Shown: positions 16,929 through 27,244, numbered from the stretch's first letter. The stretch is 64,000 nt of DNA from Rhizobium sp. CB3090 (GCF_029714285.1 NZ_CP121662.1:2294001-2358000); one strand, 5' to 3'. Made by a program: numbers and translations. Notes: generated by a model not told the origin, from the sequence alone.

Positions 16929-18616
16929 GACGGAGCCTCTCGACGCTTCTCCCAATCATCCGCCTGTTCCATGCCGAGCGCGGACGTGGTCTCTGCCTCG
17001 GCGCGGCGCTATCGGCTATGGCCGTGCTGGCCGGAGCTGGATTGCTCGGTCTCTCCGGCTGGTTCATTACCGCGACGGCGCTCGCCGGTGCCTCGGCCAC
17101 GACCGCCATCGTCTTCGACGTCTTCGCGCCATCGGCCGGCATCCGCCTGCTCGCCATCGGCCGCACGGCAGCGCGTTATGGCGAGCGGCTGGTGACCCAT
17201 GACGTGACGCTCCGCGTTCTCGCCGCCTTGCGCGAAAGGCTCTTTCGCGGCTGGGCAACACCGGGCAGCGCCGCAGCCATGCTGCGTCGCCCGGCCAAGC
17301 TGCTATTCCGGCTCACAGCCGATATCGATGCGCTGGATTCGCTTTATCTGCGGGTGCTGCTGCCTGCTGGCGTCGCCCTGCTGTCGGCGCTTGCTATCAG
17401 CGTTGCGCTCGGCCTGATGCAGCCGCTCTTCGGGATTTTGGTCGGCCTCTGGCTCGTCACCACAGGCCTCGGCATACCCTTGATCGCCGGCCGGATGGCA
17501 ATGAAGCCCGGACGCGGCCGTGCCCACGCGATGGAAGCGCTGCGTGCGCGTATCATCGATCTGGTCGCCGGCCAAACGGATCTCGCCATGACCGGCCGCC
17601 TGCAGGCGCAACGCGTCGCCATCGGCGATGCCGACAGACGGCTCGCGGAGGCGGACCATGCGTTGAACAGGATCGAGAATGCCGTGGGCATCGGCTTCTC
17701 GCTCGCCTCCACACTTCTGTTGACGGCGACGCTTCTGACGGTCGCGGCGCTTGAGAAACGCGGCATGATCGGCGCTCCCGCAGCCGCTTTCGGCTTGCTG
17801 ATCGCCGTTGCCGCTACGGAACCTTTCGCAGCACTTCGTCGTGGCGCGTTGGAGCTCGGCCGTACGCTGCTGGCCGCCAAGCGTATTGTACCACGCCTGG
17901 CCACCCAAAACGTAGCCTACGAGATCGCACGGCCGCGTGAAGGCTATGCTTTCCAGTTGGAAGCCGTCAGCGCCCGTTACGAGAGCGCCCGGCATCCGGC
18001 GATCGGGACCCTTACGCTATCACTGCTTGCTGGCGAGCGACTTGCCCTTGTCGGTGCCAGCGGCGTCGGAAAATCCACGATATTGGCTCTGCTTGCCGGC
18101 GAAATCGCCCCCGCATCCGGCACGGTCGCCTGCCTCGAAACAACGACGCTGACGCAACGCACCCAGCTCTTCGACGATACGATCCGCGGCAACCTGCTGC
18201 TCGCCGATCCGCGTGCAAGCGACGAACAGCTCTATGAAGCTCTTAAGGCCGCAGGCCTGCTTGCCGACATCAAGGCATTGCCGAAAGGCCTTTCGGCTCG
18301 ACTCGGCGAAAGCGGAATCGGCCTGTCAGGTGGTCAATCGCGCCGGCTGGCGCTGGCCCGGCTTTTCCTGCGCGACACGCCCCTCTGGCTGCTCGACGAA
18401 CCGACGGAAGGGCTCGACGCCGAAACTGCGCGCGCGGTGTTGCGAGAGATCGCCGCCAACGCTACCGGCCGCAGCCTCGTCATCGCCACGCACATACGCC
18501 GCGAAGCCGCGATCGCCGATCGCATCGTCATGCTCGAACACGGCCGGATCACGGCAACGGCCCGACGCGGGGAACAGGAATTCGACGCCATCCTGAACCG
18601 GTTGCGGCCGGACTGA
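16925..18616 (+). CDS. cydC: Thiol reductant ABC exporter subunit CydC
   Basis: 563 residues. The N-terminal membrane domain contains LLGLSGWFITATALAG, a hallmark of CydC, and FAPSAGIRLLAIGRTAARYGERLVTHD, which is nearly invariant in the family. The ABC module has Walker A GASGVGKST, signature GLSGGQSRRLALARL and Walker B LWLLDEPTEGLD. It pairs with CydD. An 81-bp gap with an AT-rich start separates it from cydA, which could hold a second promoter. Confidence 0.9.
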   Translation: MRRSLSTLLPIIRLFHAERGRGLCLGAALSAMAVLAGAGLLGLSGWFITATALAGASATTAIVFDVFAPSAGIRLLAIGRTAARYGERLVTHDVTLRVLAALRERLFRGWATPGSAAAMLRRPAKLLFRLTADIDALDSLYLRVLLPAGVALLSALAISVALGLMQPLFGILVGLWLVTTGLGIPLIAGRMAMKPGRGRAHAMEALRARIIDLVAGQTDLAMTGRLQAQRVAIGDADRRLAEADHALNRIENAVGIGFSLASTLLLTATLLTVAALEKRGMIGAPAAAFGLLIAVAATEPFAALRRGALELGRTLLAAKRIVPRLATQNVAYEIARPREGYAFQLEAVSARYESARHPAIGTLTLSLLAGERLALVGASGVGKSTILALLAGEIAPASGTVACLETTTLTQRTQLFDDTIRGNLLLADPRASDEQLYEALKAAGLLADIKALPKGLSARLGESGIGLSGGQSRRLALARLFLRDTPLWLLDEPTEGLDAETARAVLREIAANATGRSLVIATHIRREAAIADRIVMLEHGRITATARRGEQEFDAILNRLRPD

Positions 18617-18697
18617 GACGGCAAACTGAAATTAAAAAATACGGCGCTCCAAGTAACGCCGCACCGACCAAATCCCGTTGGACTGTGGGAGAAGACT

Positions 18698-20299
18698 ATG
18701 GAACTCGACATCGTGGCGCTGTCGCGCCTGCAGTTTGCCATGACGGCGCTTTATCACTTCCTGTTCGTGCCGCTGACGCTCGGCCTTTCCGTGTTGCTCG
18801 CCATCATGGAGACGACCTATGTGATGACGGGGCGGCAGATCTGGCGCCAGATGACCAAATTCTGGGGCACGCTATTCGGCATCAACTTCGTGCTTGGCGT
18901 CGCCACCGGCATCGTCATGGAATTCCAGTTCGGCATGAACTGGAGCTATTACAGCTATTACGTCGGCGATATCTTCGGTGCTCCGCTGGCGATCGAAGGG
19001 CTGATGGCCTTCTTCCTCGAGGCGACCTTCGTCGGCCTGTTCTTCTTCGGTTGGGACAAGCTCTCCAAGGTCGGGCATCTCATTGCCACCTGGGCGGTCG
19101 CGCTCGGCTCCAACTTCTCGGCACTCTGGATCCTCATCGCCAATGGCTGGATGCAAAATCCCGTCGGCTCGGCACTCAATCCGCAGACCATGCGCATGGA
19201 GATCACCAGCTTTTTCGACGTGGTCTTCAACCCCGTCGCCCAGGCAAAGTTCGTTCACACGGTATCGGCCGGCTATGTCTGCGCCTCCATCTTCGTGCTC
19301 GGCGTTTCGGCCTGGTACATGCTGAAGGGCCGCCACATCGAGATCGCCAAGCGCTCGATGACGGTCGCCGCCTCCTTCGGCCTGGCTTCGGCCCTGTCGG
19401 TCGTCGTCCTCGGCGACGAAAGTGGCTATCTATCCACTGAACACCAGAAAATGAAGCTCGCGGCGATCGAGGCCATGTGGGAGACCGAGCCGGCGCCCGC
19501 GGCCTTTACCGCCTTCGGCTTTCCGGATCAGAAAGCGCGCGAAACCCATTATGCCGTGCATATACCGTGGGTCATGGGCTTGATCGGCACGCGCTCGCTC
19601 ACCACCGAAATCCCCGGCATCACCCAGCTTGAGGAGCAGGCGAAGACCCACATCCGCGACGGCATCAAGGCCTATGACGCGCTGATGAATATCCGCGCTG
19701 CCCAACCGGCCGCCGCCGGTGCCGCGGCTCAGGATACGTCCACTCAGCAGGCGCGCGCATCCTTCGAAGATATTGGCCATGAGCTCGGTTATGCCCTGCT
19801 TCTGAAGCGCTACGTTGACGATCCCCGCCAGGCGACCGACGCCCAGATCGATCAGGCCGCCCGCGATACCATCCCGAACGTGCCGACCCTCTTCTGGACC
19901 TTCCGCGTCATGGTCGGCCTGGGCGTGTTCTTCATTCTGCTGACGGCGACCTTCTTCTGGCTTTCGGCCCGCCGCCACCTCGACCGTTATCCCCTATTGC
20001 TGAGGATCGCCGTGTTTGCCATCCCGCTTCCCTGGGTTGCCATCGAGTTCGGCTGGGTCGTCGCTGAATTCGGCCGCCAGCCCTGGGTTATCGAAGGCGT
20101 GCTGCCGACCGCCGCCGCCGTCTCCAATCTCGGAGCCGGTAACGTGCTTCTCACTCTGCTCGGCTTCGCCGCGATCTACACCGCGCTGATCGTCATCGAA
20201 ATGAACCTGATGATAAGAGCCATTCGCAAAGGCCCGGAACCGGACGACGAGCCGGAAGCCGACCTTGTGTCCGAAACCCTCGTTCCTGCTAGGGAGTAA
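18698..20299 (+). CDS. cydA: Cytochrome bd ubiquinol oxidase subunit I
   Basis: 533 residues, close to the usual 520. Membrane-embedded quinol oxidase subunit that binds haems b558, b595 and d. The family block EFGRQPWVIEGVLPT (GRQPW) is intact near residue 447, and the N-terminal RLQFAMTALYHFLFVPLTLG holds the conserved His ligand region. The segment FWGTLFGINFVLGVATGIVMEFQFGMNWS is typical. It reduces oxygen to water with high affinity and so supports growth at low oxygen. Followed by cydB after 5 bp. Confidence 0.95.
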   Translation: MELDIVALSRLQFAMTALYHFLFVPLTLGLSVLLAIMETTYVMTGRQIWRQMTKFWGTLFGINFVLGVATGIVMEFQFGMNWSYYSYYVGDIFGAPLAIEGLMAFFLEATFVGLFFFGWDKLSKVGHLIATWAVALGSNFSALWILIANGWMQNPVGSALNPQTMRMEITSFFDVVFNPVAQAKFVHTVSAGYVCASIFVLGVSAWYMLKGRHIEIAKRSMTVAASFGLASALSVVVLGDESGYLSTEHQKMKLAAIEAMWETEPAPAAFTAFGFPDQKARETHYAVHIPWVMGLIGTRSLTTEIPGITQLEEQAKTHIRDGIKAYDALMNIRAAQPAAAGAAAQDTSTQQARASFEDIGHELGYALLLKRYVDDPRQATDAQIDQAARDTIPNVPTLFWTFRVMVGLGVFFILLTATFFWLSARRHLDRYPLLLRIAVFAIPLPWVAIEFGWVVAEFGRQPWVIEGVLPTAAAVSNLGAGNVLLTLLGFAAIYTALIVIEMNLMIRAIRKGPEPDDEPEADLVSETLVPARE

Positions 20300-20304
20300 T
20301 CATC

Positions 20305-21459
20305 ATGATCCTGCATCAACTGATCGACTATGAGACTTTGCGCATCATCTGGTGGTTGCTGCTCGGCGTCTTGCTGATCGCCTTTGCGGTGACAGACGGC
20401 TTCGACCTGGGTATCGGCACCCTCCTGCCCTTCGTCGCGAGGACGGATACCGAGCGGCGCATCGCCATCAATTCGATCGGCGCGACCTGGGAAGGCAATC
20501 AGGTCTGGCTGATCCTCGGCGGCGGCGCCATCTTCGCCGCTTGGCCGCCGCTTTACGCGGTTTCCTTCTCCGGCTTCTATCTGGCGATGTTCGCGATCCT
20601 CTTTGCGCTGATCCTCAGGCCGGTGGCCTTCAAATATCGCTCCAAGCGCGAGAGCGCTCGCTGGAAGACCGGCTGGGACTGGGCACTGTTCATCGGCGGC
20701 TTCGTCCCTTCGCTGATCTTCGGTGTCGCTGTCGGCAACGTGCTGCAAGGTGTACCGTTCCGCTTCGCCGATGACATGCGGATTTATTACGAGGGCTCGT
20801 TCCTTGAACTGCTCAATCCTTACGCCCTGCTTTGCGGCCTGCTCTCCGTCGCCATGCTCACCATGCATGGCGCGGCATGGCTGCAGTTGAAGACGGACGG
20901 CGGCGTCGCCGAACGGGCCCGCAGTTTTGGCAGCCTGGCAGCGCTCGCCACGATCGCGCTCTTCGCTCTCGGCGGCCTCGCCCTCTGGTACGGCATCGAT
21001 GGCTATCACATCACCAGCGAGATCAACCCGATCGGCCCGTCCAATCCGCTGTGGAAGACCGTCGATCACGCGCCCGGCGCCTGGTTTGTCAATTATGGCA
21101 GCCATCCCTGGATGATGATCGCTCCGATCTTCGGCCTCCTCGGCGCGATCGCCGCCCTGCTGTCGATGCTTGCCCGTCGTCAAGTGGCACCGTTGCTCTT
21201 CAGCAAGCTTGCCATCTTCGGCATCATTTCGACGGTCGGCCTCTCGATGTTCCCCTTCATCCTGCCTTCCTCGCTCGACCCGCGCTCCAGTCTCACGGTC
21301 TGGGATGCATCTTCCAGTCATATGACTCTGTTCGTCATGCTGGTCGCGACGCTGATCTTCCTGCCCATCATCTTTCTCTATACGGCCTGGGTCTACCGGG
21401 TGCTCTGGGGCAAGATCGACGCCAAGACGATCAGCGACAAAAGCGGCCACGCCTACTGA
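20305..21459 (+). CDS. cydB: Cytochrome bd ubiquinol oxidase subunit II
   Basis: 384 residues (E. coli CydB has 379) with eight or nine membrane helices. The start LRIIWWLLLGVLLIAFAVTDGFDLG and the block SIGATWEGNQVWLILGGG are diagnostic. It forms the oxidase heterodimer with CydA. Ribosome site agggag. An opposite-strand ORF of 429 codons here is a shadow. Confidence 0.95.
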   Translation: MILHQLIDYETLRIIWWLLLGVLLIAFAVTDGFDLGIGTLLPFVARTDTERRIAINSIGATWEGNQVWLILGGGAIFAAWPPLYAVSFSGFYLAMFAILFALILRPVAFKYRSKRESARWKTGWDWALFIGGFVPSLIFGVAVGNVLQGVPFRFADDMRIYYEGSFLELLNPYALLCGLLSVAMLTMHGAAWLQLKTDGGVAERARSFGSLAALATIALFALGGLALWYGIDGYHITSEINPIGPSNPLWKTVDHAPGAWFVNYGSHPWMMIAPIFGLLGAIAALLSMLARRQVAPLLFSKLAIFGIISTVGLSMFPFILPSSLDPRSSLTVWDASSSHMTLFVMLVATLIFLPIIFLYTAWVYRVLWGKIDAKTISDKSGHAY

Positions 21460-21479
21460 TCTCATAAAGGAGAAAGAAC

Positions 21480-21605
21480 ATGTGGTATTTCGCCTGGCTC
21501 CTCGGCTTCCCCCTCGCCGCCGCCTTCGCCGTACTTAATGCAATGTGGTATGAAATCGTCGACGACAACGCAAAGAGGCAGGGATTGCCGAAGAAGGCCC
21601 CCTAA
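21480..21605 (+). CDS. cydX: Cytochrome bd small subunit CydX
   Basis: 41 residues, too short for most gene callers. It begins MWYFAWLLG, the nearly fixed start of CydX/YbgT, followed by one membrane helix and a short charged tail. aaggag stands seven bases before the ATG, 20 bp behind cydB. CydX stabilises the CydAB oxidase and its haems. This completes the cydDCABX operon. The 185 bp to ackA contain no gene. Confidence 0.93.
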   Translation: MWYFAWLLGFPLAAAFAVLNAMWYEIVDDNAKRQGLPKKAP

Positions 21606-21790
21606 GCTCGAGCTTTCGGAATTCGCCAGGCGCGGCCCTTTCGTCGCGCCGGGCGGTTCGGTTCGATGGAACAAACAGCAGTCGAACTGTCTTTTGCTGC
21701 CGTGAATCCTGCAGTTTGACAGCGCTCCAATCTTCGCTTTGCGCGTAGCCGTAAGTTTGCGTCCCTTACTCTCTCGACGAGGCCGGCCCC

Positions 21791-22975
21791 ATGACGAACG
21801 GAAACCTGCTTCTGACTTTCAATGCCGGATCCTCGACGGTCAAAATCGGCGTGTTTGAGGTCCAGGCAGACAAGGCCCGCCGCATCGGCAAAGGGTTGAT
21901 CGACTTTCGTCGCCGACCCCTCGCCTTCCATTTGACGGAGGGTCCCGCGGACTTCGATCGCTCTCTAAAAACGGATGCGGGCGAGCAGTTGCACGAGGTC
22001 GTGGACGAAACTTTCGGCATTCTCGGCGAGCATTTCGACATGTTAGGGGTAAACGCGGTCGGCCATCGCGTGGTCCACGGTGGCGATATCTTCACCGGTC
22101 CCGTGCGCATAAACGATGACCGTATCCGCGATATCGAAGGCCTGACTGTGCTCGCGCCGCTGCACCAGCCGCAGGCGCTGCGCCTGATCCACGCCGTCAG
22201 GCATTTGCGACCGGCGCTCGCACAGATGGCTTCCTTCGACACTGCCTTCCACACGACCCAGAGCAATCTCGTTCGCCGCTTCGCTCTCCCGCGCGCGCTG
22301 TATGATCAAGGGATCAAGCGCTACGGCTTTCACGGCCTTTCCTATGCCTTCATCACCGCCGAGCTGCGGCGGAGGGCACCCCAGGCCGCTTCCGGCAAGG
22401 TCATCATCGCCCACCTTGGCAGCGGGGCCAGTCTCTGCGCCATAGACAACGGCGAAAGCCGGGATTGCAGCATGGGGTTTTCAACGCTGGACGGCATTCC
22501 CATGGCGACGCGTTGCGGCGATCTCGATCCCGGCGTGCTGCTGCATCTTCTCGGGCCGCAAGACCGTACCCTGAAAGATGTTGAAGACATGCTCTACCAC
22601 CAATCCGGCCTGCTTGGTGCCTCCGGCATCAGCGCCGACACGCGCGACCTCTTGAAGAACGAGAAGCCGGAGGCACGGGAGGCGATCGATCTGTTTTGTC
22701 TGCGCATCGCCGGCGAAGTCGGGCGAATGGCTGTAACGCTCGGCGGGTTGGACAGCATCGTCTTCACCGCCGGCATCGGCGAGCATCAGCCGGAAATTCG
22801 CGCTGATATCTGCGACCGCCTGCGGTGGCTACGCCTTGATATCGACAGCCAAGCGAACTTGGTCAATGCGCCTATCATTAGCACATCATCAAGTTCTGTT
22901 GCCGCTTTCGTCATTCCGACGGATGAAGAGCAGATCATTGCCGATGAGGCCCTGTCGATTTTTGCGGGTGCGTGA
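21791..22975 (+). CDS. ackA: Acetate kinase
   Basis: 394 residues. The opening [17 protein letters not shown] is the phosphate-binding start of the acetate/propionate kinase fold; also visible are [26 protein letters not shown] and [11 protein letters not shown]. It makes ATP from acetyl phosphate in the cytoplasm. The phosphoketolase gene follows after 70 bp, and its product acetyl phosphate is the substrate, so both belong to one pathway. An overlapping upstream-extended start for the next gene runs into the end of this one but lacks a ribosome site. Confidence 0.93.
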   Translation: MTNGNLLLTFNAGSSTVKIGVFEVQADKARRIGKGLIDFRRRPLAFHLTEGPADFDRSLKTDAGEQLHEVVDETFGILGEHFDMLGVNAVGHRVVHGGDIFTGPVRINDDRIRDIEGLTVLAPLHQPQALRLIHAVRHLRPALAQMASFDTAFHTTQSNLVRRFALPRALYDQGIKRYGFHGLSYAFITAELRRRAPQAASGKVIIAHLGSGASLCAIDNGESRDCSMGFSTLDGIPMATRCGDLDPGVLLHLLGPQDRTLKDVEDMLYHQSGLLGASGISADTRDLLKNEKPEAREAIDLFCLRIAGEVGRMAVTLGGLDSIVFTAGIGEHQPEIRADICDRLRWLRLDIDSQANLVNAPIISTSSSSVAAFVIPTDEEQIIADEALSIFAGA

Positions 22976-23045
22976 TCCAGATCATAAGCGCCCCGCTCTA
23001 TCGGCGATAGTTTCGTATTCAACCCCATTGAATTGGAGCAATCAC

Positions 23046-25460
23046 ATGAAAGAGCAGGTAACCGCACCCTCCGCCACCGTGCTTGACACCGCCGAACTCG
23101 ACCTTATCGACCGCTATTGGCGCGCCGCCAACTACCTTTCTGTCGGCCAGATCTATCTTCTCGACAATCCGCTGCTGCGCGAGCCGCTGAAGGCCGAGCA
23201 TATCAAGCCCCGGCTGCTCGGCCACTGGGGCACGACACCCGGCCTAAATTTCATCTATGCTCACCTCAATCGCGTGATCCGCAATCGCGATCTCGATATC
23301 ATCTATATCTGCGGGCCCGGCCATGGCGGTCCCGGTATGGTTGCCAATACCTATCTCGAGGGCACCTACAGCGAAATTTATCCGGATATATCCGCGGATG
23401 CGGACGGCATGCGCAAATTGTTCCGGCAATTTTCCTTTCCCGGTGGCATTCCGAGCCACGCAGCACCGGAGACGCCCGGCTCGATCCATGAGGGTGGCGA
23501 ACTCGGTTATGCCCTCGTCCACGCCTATGGCGCCGTGTTCGATAATCCCGATCTGATCGCCGCCTGCGTCGTCGGCGACGGCGAGGCCGAAACCGGCCCG
23601 CTAGCGGCAAGCTGGCATTCCAACAAGTTCCTCAATCCGGCCCGTGATGGCGCCGTGCTGCCGATCCTGCATCTGAACGGCTACAAGATCGCCAACCCCA
23701 CCCTTCTCGGCCGCGCCAGCGACGACGACCTCCGCCAACTCTTCACCGGCTACGGCTATGAGCCATTCTTTGTCGAAGGTTCTGACCCCCGCCAGATGCA
23801 TCAGGACATGGCCGCAACTTTCGAACAGACCTTTGATTGCATCCGCGCCATACAGCAGAAGGCCCGCAACGGCGCGGCCGGCGACCTCTGCCCGCGCTGG
23901 CCGATGATCGTATTCAGAAGCCCGAAGGGCTGGACAGGTCCCAAGGAGGTTGATGGCAAGAAGGTCGAAGGTTTCTGGCGAGCGCATCAGGTGCCGGTCT
24001 CCAATTGCCGCGAGGATGCCGGCCATCGGAAGATCCTCGAAGATTGGATGCGAAGCTACGATCCGCAGGATCTCTTCGGCGCCGAAGGATGTCTGAAGGA
24101 TGAGTTGCGTGCGCTCGCACCGGCAGGCAAACGGCGCATGGGCGCCAATCCCCATGCCAATGGCGGCCTCCTGCGCCGCGAACTCATAACACCCGCGATC
24201 GGCGATTACGCGGTTGCCGTCAAAGAGCGCGGCAGAACAGTGGCGCAATCGACGGAAATCCTCGGCCGTTATCTGCGCGATATTCTGACGCTCAACGCAG
24301 ACAACGCCAATTTCCGCATCTTCGGCCCCGACGAAACGGAATCCAATCGTCTCGGCAGCGTCTTCGAAGTGACCAACCGTGTCTGGATGGAAGAAATCAA
24401 GCCCTATGATGTCGGTCTGGCCCATGACGGCCGGGTGATGGAGGTCTTAAGCGAACACCTATGCCAAGGCTGGCTGGAAGGATATCTGCTGACCGGTCGG
24501 CATGGCCTGTTTTCTTGCTACGAAGCTTTCATCCATATCGTCGATTCAATGTTCAACCAGCATGCCAAGTGGCTGAAAGTGTCGCGCGAACTGCCGTGGC
24601 GCGAACCGGTTTCTTCGCTGAACTACCTGCTGACATCGCATGTCTGGCGACAGGATCATAACGGCTTCAGCCATCAGGACCCTGGCTTCGTCGATCTTGT
24701 CGCCAACAAAAAGGCCGACATCGTGCGCATCTATCTGCCGCCGGACGCCAATACGCTGTTATGCACAGGCGACCATTGCCTGAAGACCTATGATCGCATC
24801 AACGTCATCGTCGCCGGCAAGCAGCCGGAACTGCAGTGGCTGCCGATGGATGAAGCCGTCAAGCATTGCGAGGCGGGCATCGGTATCTGGCATTGGGCAA
24901 GCAACGAACAGAACGCCGTGGAGCCTGATGTCGTCATGGCCTGCGCCGGCGATGTGCCGACCATGGAGACGCTTGCCGCGGCCGATCTTCTCCGCCAGAA
25001 CATTCCGGAACTGTCGATCCGTGTCGTCAACATTGTCGACCTGATGGCGCTCCAATCCAATGAGCAGCATCCGCACGGCCTGACCGATGCGGTCTTTGAC
25101 AAGCTATTCACGCCGGATCGGCCTGTCATCTTCGCCTATCACGGCTATCCCTACCTGATCCATCGCCTCACCTACCGGCGAACCAACCACGACAACATCC
25201 ATGTCCGCGGCTTCATCGAGGAAGGGACGACGACCACCCCGTTCGACATGACCGTTCTCAACGAACTGGACCGCTACCATCTCGCCATCGAGGCGATCGA
25301 GCGCGTGCCGGGACTGAAGGAAAAGGCGGCCGATGCGATCAAGCTTTTCCGCGACAAACTCGAAGAGCATCATCACTACGTCCGTCAGCATGGCGAGGAC
25401 ATGCCGGAAATCAGCAGATGGAAGTGGCCCTATGACAGTAATGGAACACGTCTTACCTGA
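23046..25460 (+). CDS. xfp: Xylulose-5-phosphate/fructose-6-phosphate phosphoketolase
   Basis: 804 residues from the ATG at 23046 with ggag upstream; the ORF is open back to 22836 inside ackA. It is thiamine-diphosphate dependent: [19 protein letters not shown] is the TPP-binding motif, with the N-terminal [20 protein letters not shown] and GPGHGGPG of the family. It cleaves xylulose 5-phosphate with phosphate to acetyl phosphate and glyceraldehyde 3-phosphate. Together with AckA it gives ATP without NADH, which suits oxygen-limited cells, and it could also use pentose imported by the xylFHG system of this window. Confidence 0.94.
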   Translation: MKEQVTAPSATVLDTAELDLIDRYWRAANYLSVGQIYLLDNPLLREPLKAEHIKPRLLGHWGTTPGLNFIYAHLNRVIRNRDLDIIYICGPGHGGPGMVANTYLEGTYSEIYPDISADADGMRKLFRQFSFPGGIPSHAAPETPGSIHEGGELGYALVHAYGAVFDNPDLIAACVVGDGEAETGPLAASWHSNKFLNPARDGAVLPILHLNGYKIANPTLLGRASDDDLRQLFTGYGYEPFFVEGSDPRQMHQDMAATFEQTFDCIRAIQQKARNGAAGDLCPRWPMIVFRSPKGWTGPKEVDGKKVEGFWRAHQVPVSNCREDAGHRKILEDWMRSYDPQDLFGAEGCLKDELRALAPAGKRRMGANPHANGGLLRRELITPAIGDYAVAVKERGRTVAQSTEILGRYLRDILTLNADNANFRIFGPDETESNRLGSVFEVTNRVWMEEIKPYDVGLAHDGRVMEVLSEHLCQGWLEGYLLTGRHGLFSCYEAFIHIVDSMFNQHAKWLKVSRELPWREPVSSLNYLLTSHVWRQDHNGFSHQDPGFVDLVANKKADIVRIYLPPDANTLLCTGDHCLKTYDRINVIVAGKQPELQWLPMDEAVKHCEAGIGIWHWASNEQNAVEPDVVMACAGDVPTMETLAAADLLRQNIPELSIRVVNIVDLMALQSNEQHPHGLTDAVFDKLFTPDRPVIFAYHGYPYLIHRLTYRRTNHDNIHVRGFIEEGTTTTPFDMTVLNELDRYHLAIEAIERVPGLKEKAADAIKLFRDKLEEHHHYVRQHGEDMPEISRWKWPYDSNGTRLT

Positions 25461-26125
25461 GCGGATCGGCAAAAAAGCAAGATATGAGAGTCTTGATAGG
25501 CAGCTCTCCCCTGCGGCTCGGCATGGTGGAAGACGACCGCCGCAGCTCGCTCCTTGAATTTTATCGGATACCGATCAAAGTCTAGCAAGTTTGTTGATAG
25601 GATAGGTGCGGAATCTTACATTGCGTTGCACAACCCACACTGTCGGCAGAGGACGTGCCGGTAACAGGACCAAGAGAGCTAGCCCCGGATACGCTTCCAT
25701 CTGCCGGTTGAATTGTAGCCTCAGTCACCATCCGCATTCGAGCCGTGCGCCGATTGGGATTGGGCGATCTCGCCATTCTTGAGGTCGCCTATTTACCCGA
25801 ATTGCGCCAGGCTGTCAGAATTTTCCTTATTTTTCAATACCTAACGCCTCTAGCTCAGACAGCGGTGGATATTGTTGCGCGACTGCAATCAAGCCCTTCA
25901 AGCCGCCGACAGTGGAGGTAATGGCACCTGCAAAAGGTCTTACGAGCGTCCCCGTTTAAATTAAGGGGTTCGCATAATAGCGTCTCAGGGTTGTGATTAG
26001 AGGATGCTTACAGGACGTCACATTGAGTCGCGGGGGGATTAATCCCCATTTTATCATGACATGACACAACAGGCGGTATAATATTCGCCCCGAGATGGAA
26101 CGCATTTATCCTTGGGGGGCGACAC
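25461..26125. other. 665-bp intergenic region, no supported gene
   Basis: Short frames on both strands have no ribosome site and no familiar residues; one minus-strand frame at 25582-25776 is of low complexity. The right end holds the promoter region of the next gene. A decayed gene cannot be excluded. Confidence 0.5.
26034..26082 (+). promoter_or_regulatory. Putative promoter with 14-bp palindrome upstream of the LuxR-type regulator
   Basis: A perfect palindrome ggggatt/aatcccc (26034-26047) is followed by a consensus -10 hexamer tataat at 26077-26082, 44 bp before the start codon. The -35 is poor (a tgaca-like string around 26057-26061 with short spacing), so an activator may be needed. 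Confidence 0.4.
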
Positions 26126-26863
26126 GTGTCCATCAGTTCACGAACGAAACGCCGGATCGGACGCAACGCGCCGACAGTCATCATTATAGATCATCATACA
26201 CTTGCCCGTACGACCATCGTGAAACTTCTTGAGCACGAACTCGCCGGCTGGGAATTTGTTGATATGGTCTCTACTGAGAGTCTTGATAGGGCTCTCGGAA
26301 TGGATGTGCGTCTGATTGCTTTGGGTTTGGAGGGCAGGAGCGTAGAGAGCGCCGGTCTGCTTGATGATCTCGCGGCGATCACCGAACGCTTTTCCGAAGC
26401 GCCGATAGCACTGCTGTCGAGTACGGACGATGCCTCGATTGCCTCTCAGGCGCTGAAAATGGGCATTCGTGGCTTTTTCACCACCTCCATTCCCATAGAG
26501 ATCGCCCTTGCCGGGCTGCGGCTCGTTCTTGCAGGCGGCATATTCTGTCCGCAGCCGCTGGATACGCTGACGAACGGCTTAACCAGGCACGTAGACTCTC
26601 ATGACGATGATCACAAGATGATAGAGGCGCGGGCGCATAGTCCCGATCTTGCCGACTTCACACCGCGCGAAGCGGATGTGCTTGCCGAGCTGCAGCGCGG
26701 CTGTTCGAATAAGGTCATCGCGGGAAAGCTCAACCTGTCTGGCCATACGGTGAAAATGCATGTGCAGCACATCATGCGAAAGTTGCAGGTCCAGAACCGG
26801 ACCGAAGTCGTTGCCCGTTTAGGATATAGACTGGCCAACGGACATGATGCGGCGGCGTCCTAA
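26126..26863 (+). CDS. LuxR-type regulator with degenerate receiver domain
   Basis: 245 residues from a GTG behind a gggggg-type ribosome site. The C-terminal 65 residues are a LuxR/FixJ helix-turn-helix (FTPREADVLAELQRGCSNKVIA, LNLSGHTVKMHVQHIMRKL). The N-terminal 120 look like a receiver (VIIIDHHTLART), but the strand that should end in the phosphorylated Asp reads IALGLEGRS, so the acceptor is missing. It is therefore probably controlled by something other than a sensor kinase. It stands next to the type I secretion genes, which are divergent behind an orphan IS orfA, and may regulate surface functions; this is inference. Confidence 0.8.
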   Translation: MSISSRTKRRIGRNAPTVIIIDHHTLARTTIVKLLEHELAGWEFVDMVSTESLDRALGMDVRLIALGLEGRSVESAGLLDDLAAITERFSEAPIALLSSTDDASIASQALKMGIRGFFTTSIPIEIALAGLRLVLAGGIFCPQPLDTLTNGLTRHVDSHDDDHKMIEARAHSPDLADFTPREADVLAELQRGCSNKVIAGKLNLSGHTVKMHVQHIMRKLQVQNRTEVVARLGYRLANGHDAAAS

Positions 26864-26865
26864 GC

Positions 26866-26969
26866 AAGAGCAATTCCAGGAATAAGTGCGAAGCGGTTTC
26901 CGTCCGGAAGGCGTAGAAACAATGGGATAGAGCGGGAAAGCGATTCTGTGGAACGCTGAACCGCTCTAA
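26866..26969. repeat. Dispersed intergenic palindromic repeat, copy 1
   Basis: About 104 bp starting aagagcaattccagg and ending gaacgctgaaccgctct. The same element occurs inverted at 60243-60341, with shared blocks such as ttccgtccggaa, gcgta-aaacaa and gcgattc.gtg.aacgctgaac. Such elements, with internal dyads, are scattered between genes in rhizobial genomes. It overlaps the stop codon of the orphan IS3 orfA. Confidence 0.8.
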
Positions 26970-27244
26970 GCGCTTTCCTTGGATGTCTTTTCAAGCATTT
27001 CGCTTAACGTTGCCGCTGCCAGCATGGTTTCCGCCAGCAGCTTCTTGAGCTTCCGGTTCTCCTCCTCCAGAGCCTTCAGCCTTTTCACGTCGAAGCCGAC
27101 ATTCTTGAGCTGCAGGGATTGCCACCGATAGAACGTCGGTTCGCTGATCCCGTATTTGCTGCACACGTCCGTCACGGTCATGCCACCCTGATGCTCCTTC
27201 AGAATGTCCATGATCCTGTCATCATTGAATTTTCTCTTACCCAT
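26966..27244 (-). CDS. Orphan IS3-family orfA-like protein
   Basis: 92 residues from the ATG at 27244 (MGKRKFNDDRIMDILKEHQG). A transposase_8 type helix-turn-helix (TVTDVCSKYGISEPTFYRWQ) is followed by a leucine-rich coiled coil (LKALEEENRKLKKLLAE). No orfB with an integrase core follows: the dispersed repeat and the LuxR-type gene lie there instead. Terminal inverted repeats were not found. It is either an IS remnant or a domesticated DNA-binding protein; the intact frame and good coiled coil mean the latter is possible. Confidence 0.7.
   Translation of the reverse strand: MGKRKFNDDRIMDILKEHQGGMTVTDVCSKYGISEPTFYRWQSLQLKNVGFDVKRLKALEEENRKLKKLLAETMLAAATLSEMLEKTSKESA

Noticed and set aside
20176..21465. 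Minus-strand ORF of 429 codons opposite cydB
   Set aside because: Shadow; charged, repetitive translation without domain, while cydB is certain.
25486..26290. 15-bp identical string gagagtcttgatagg at 25486 and 26276
   Set aside because: One such match is expected by chance in a window of this size, and one copy is inside a coding region.
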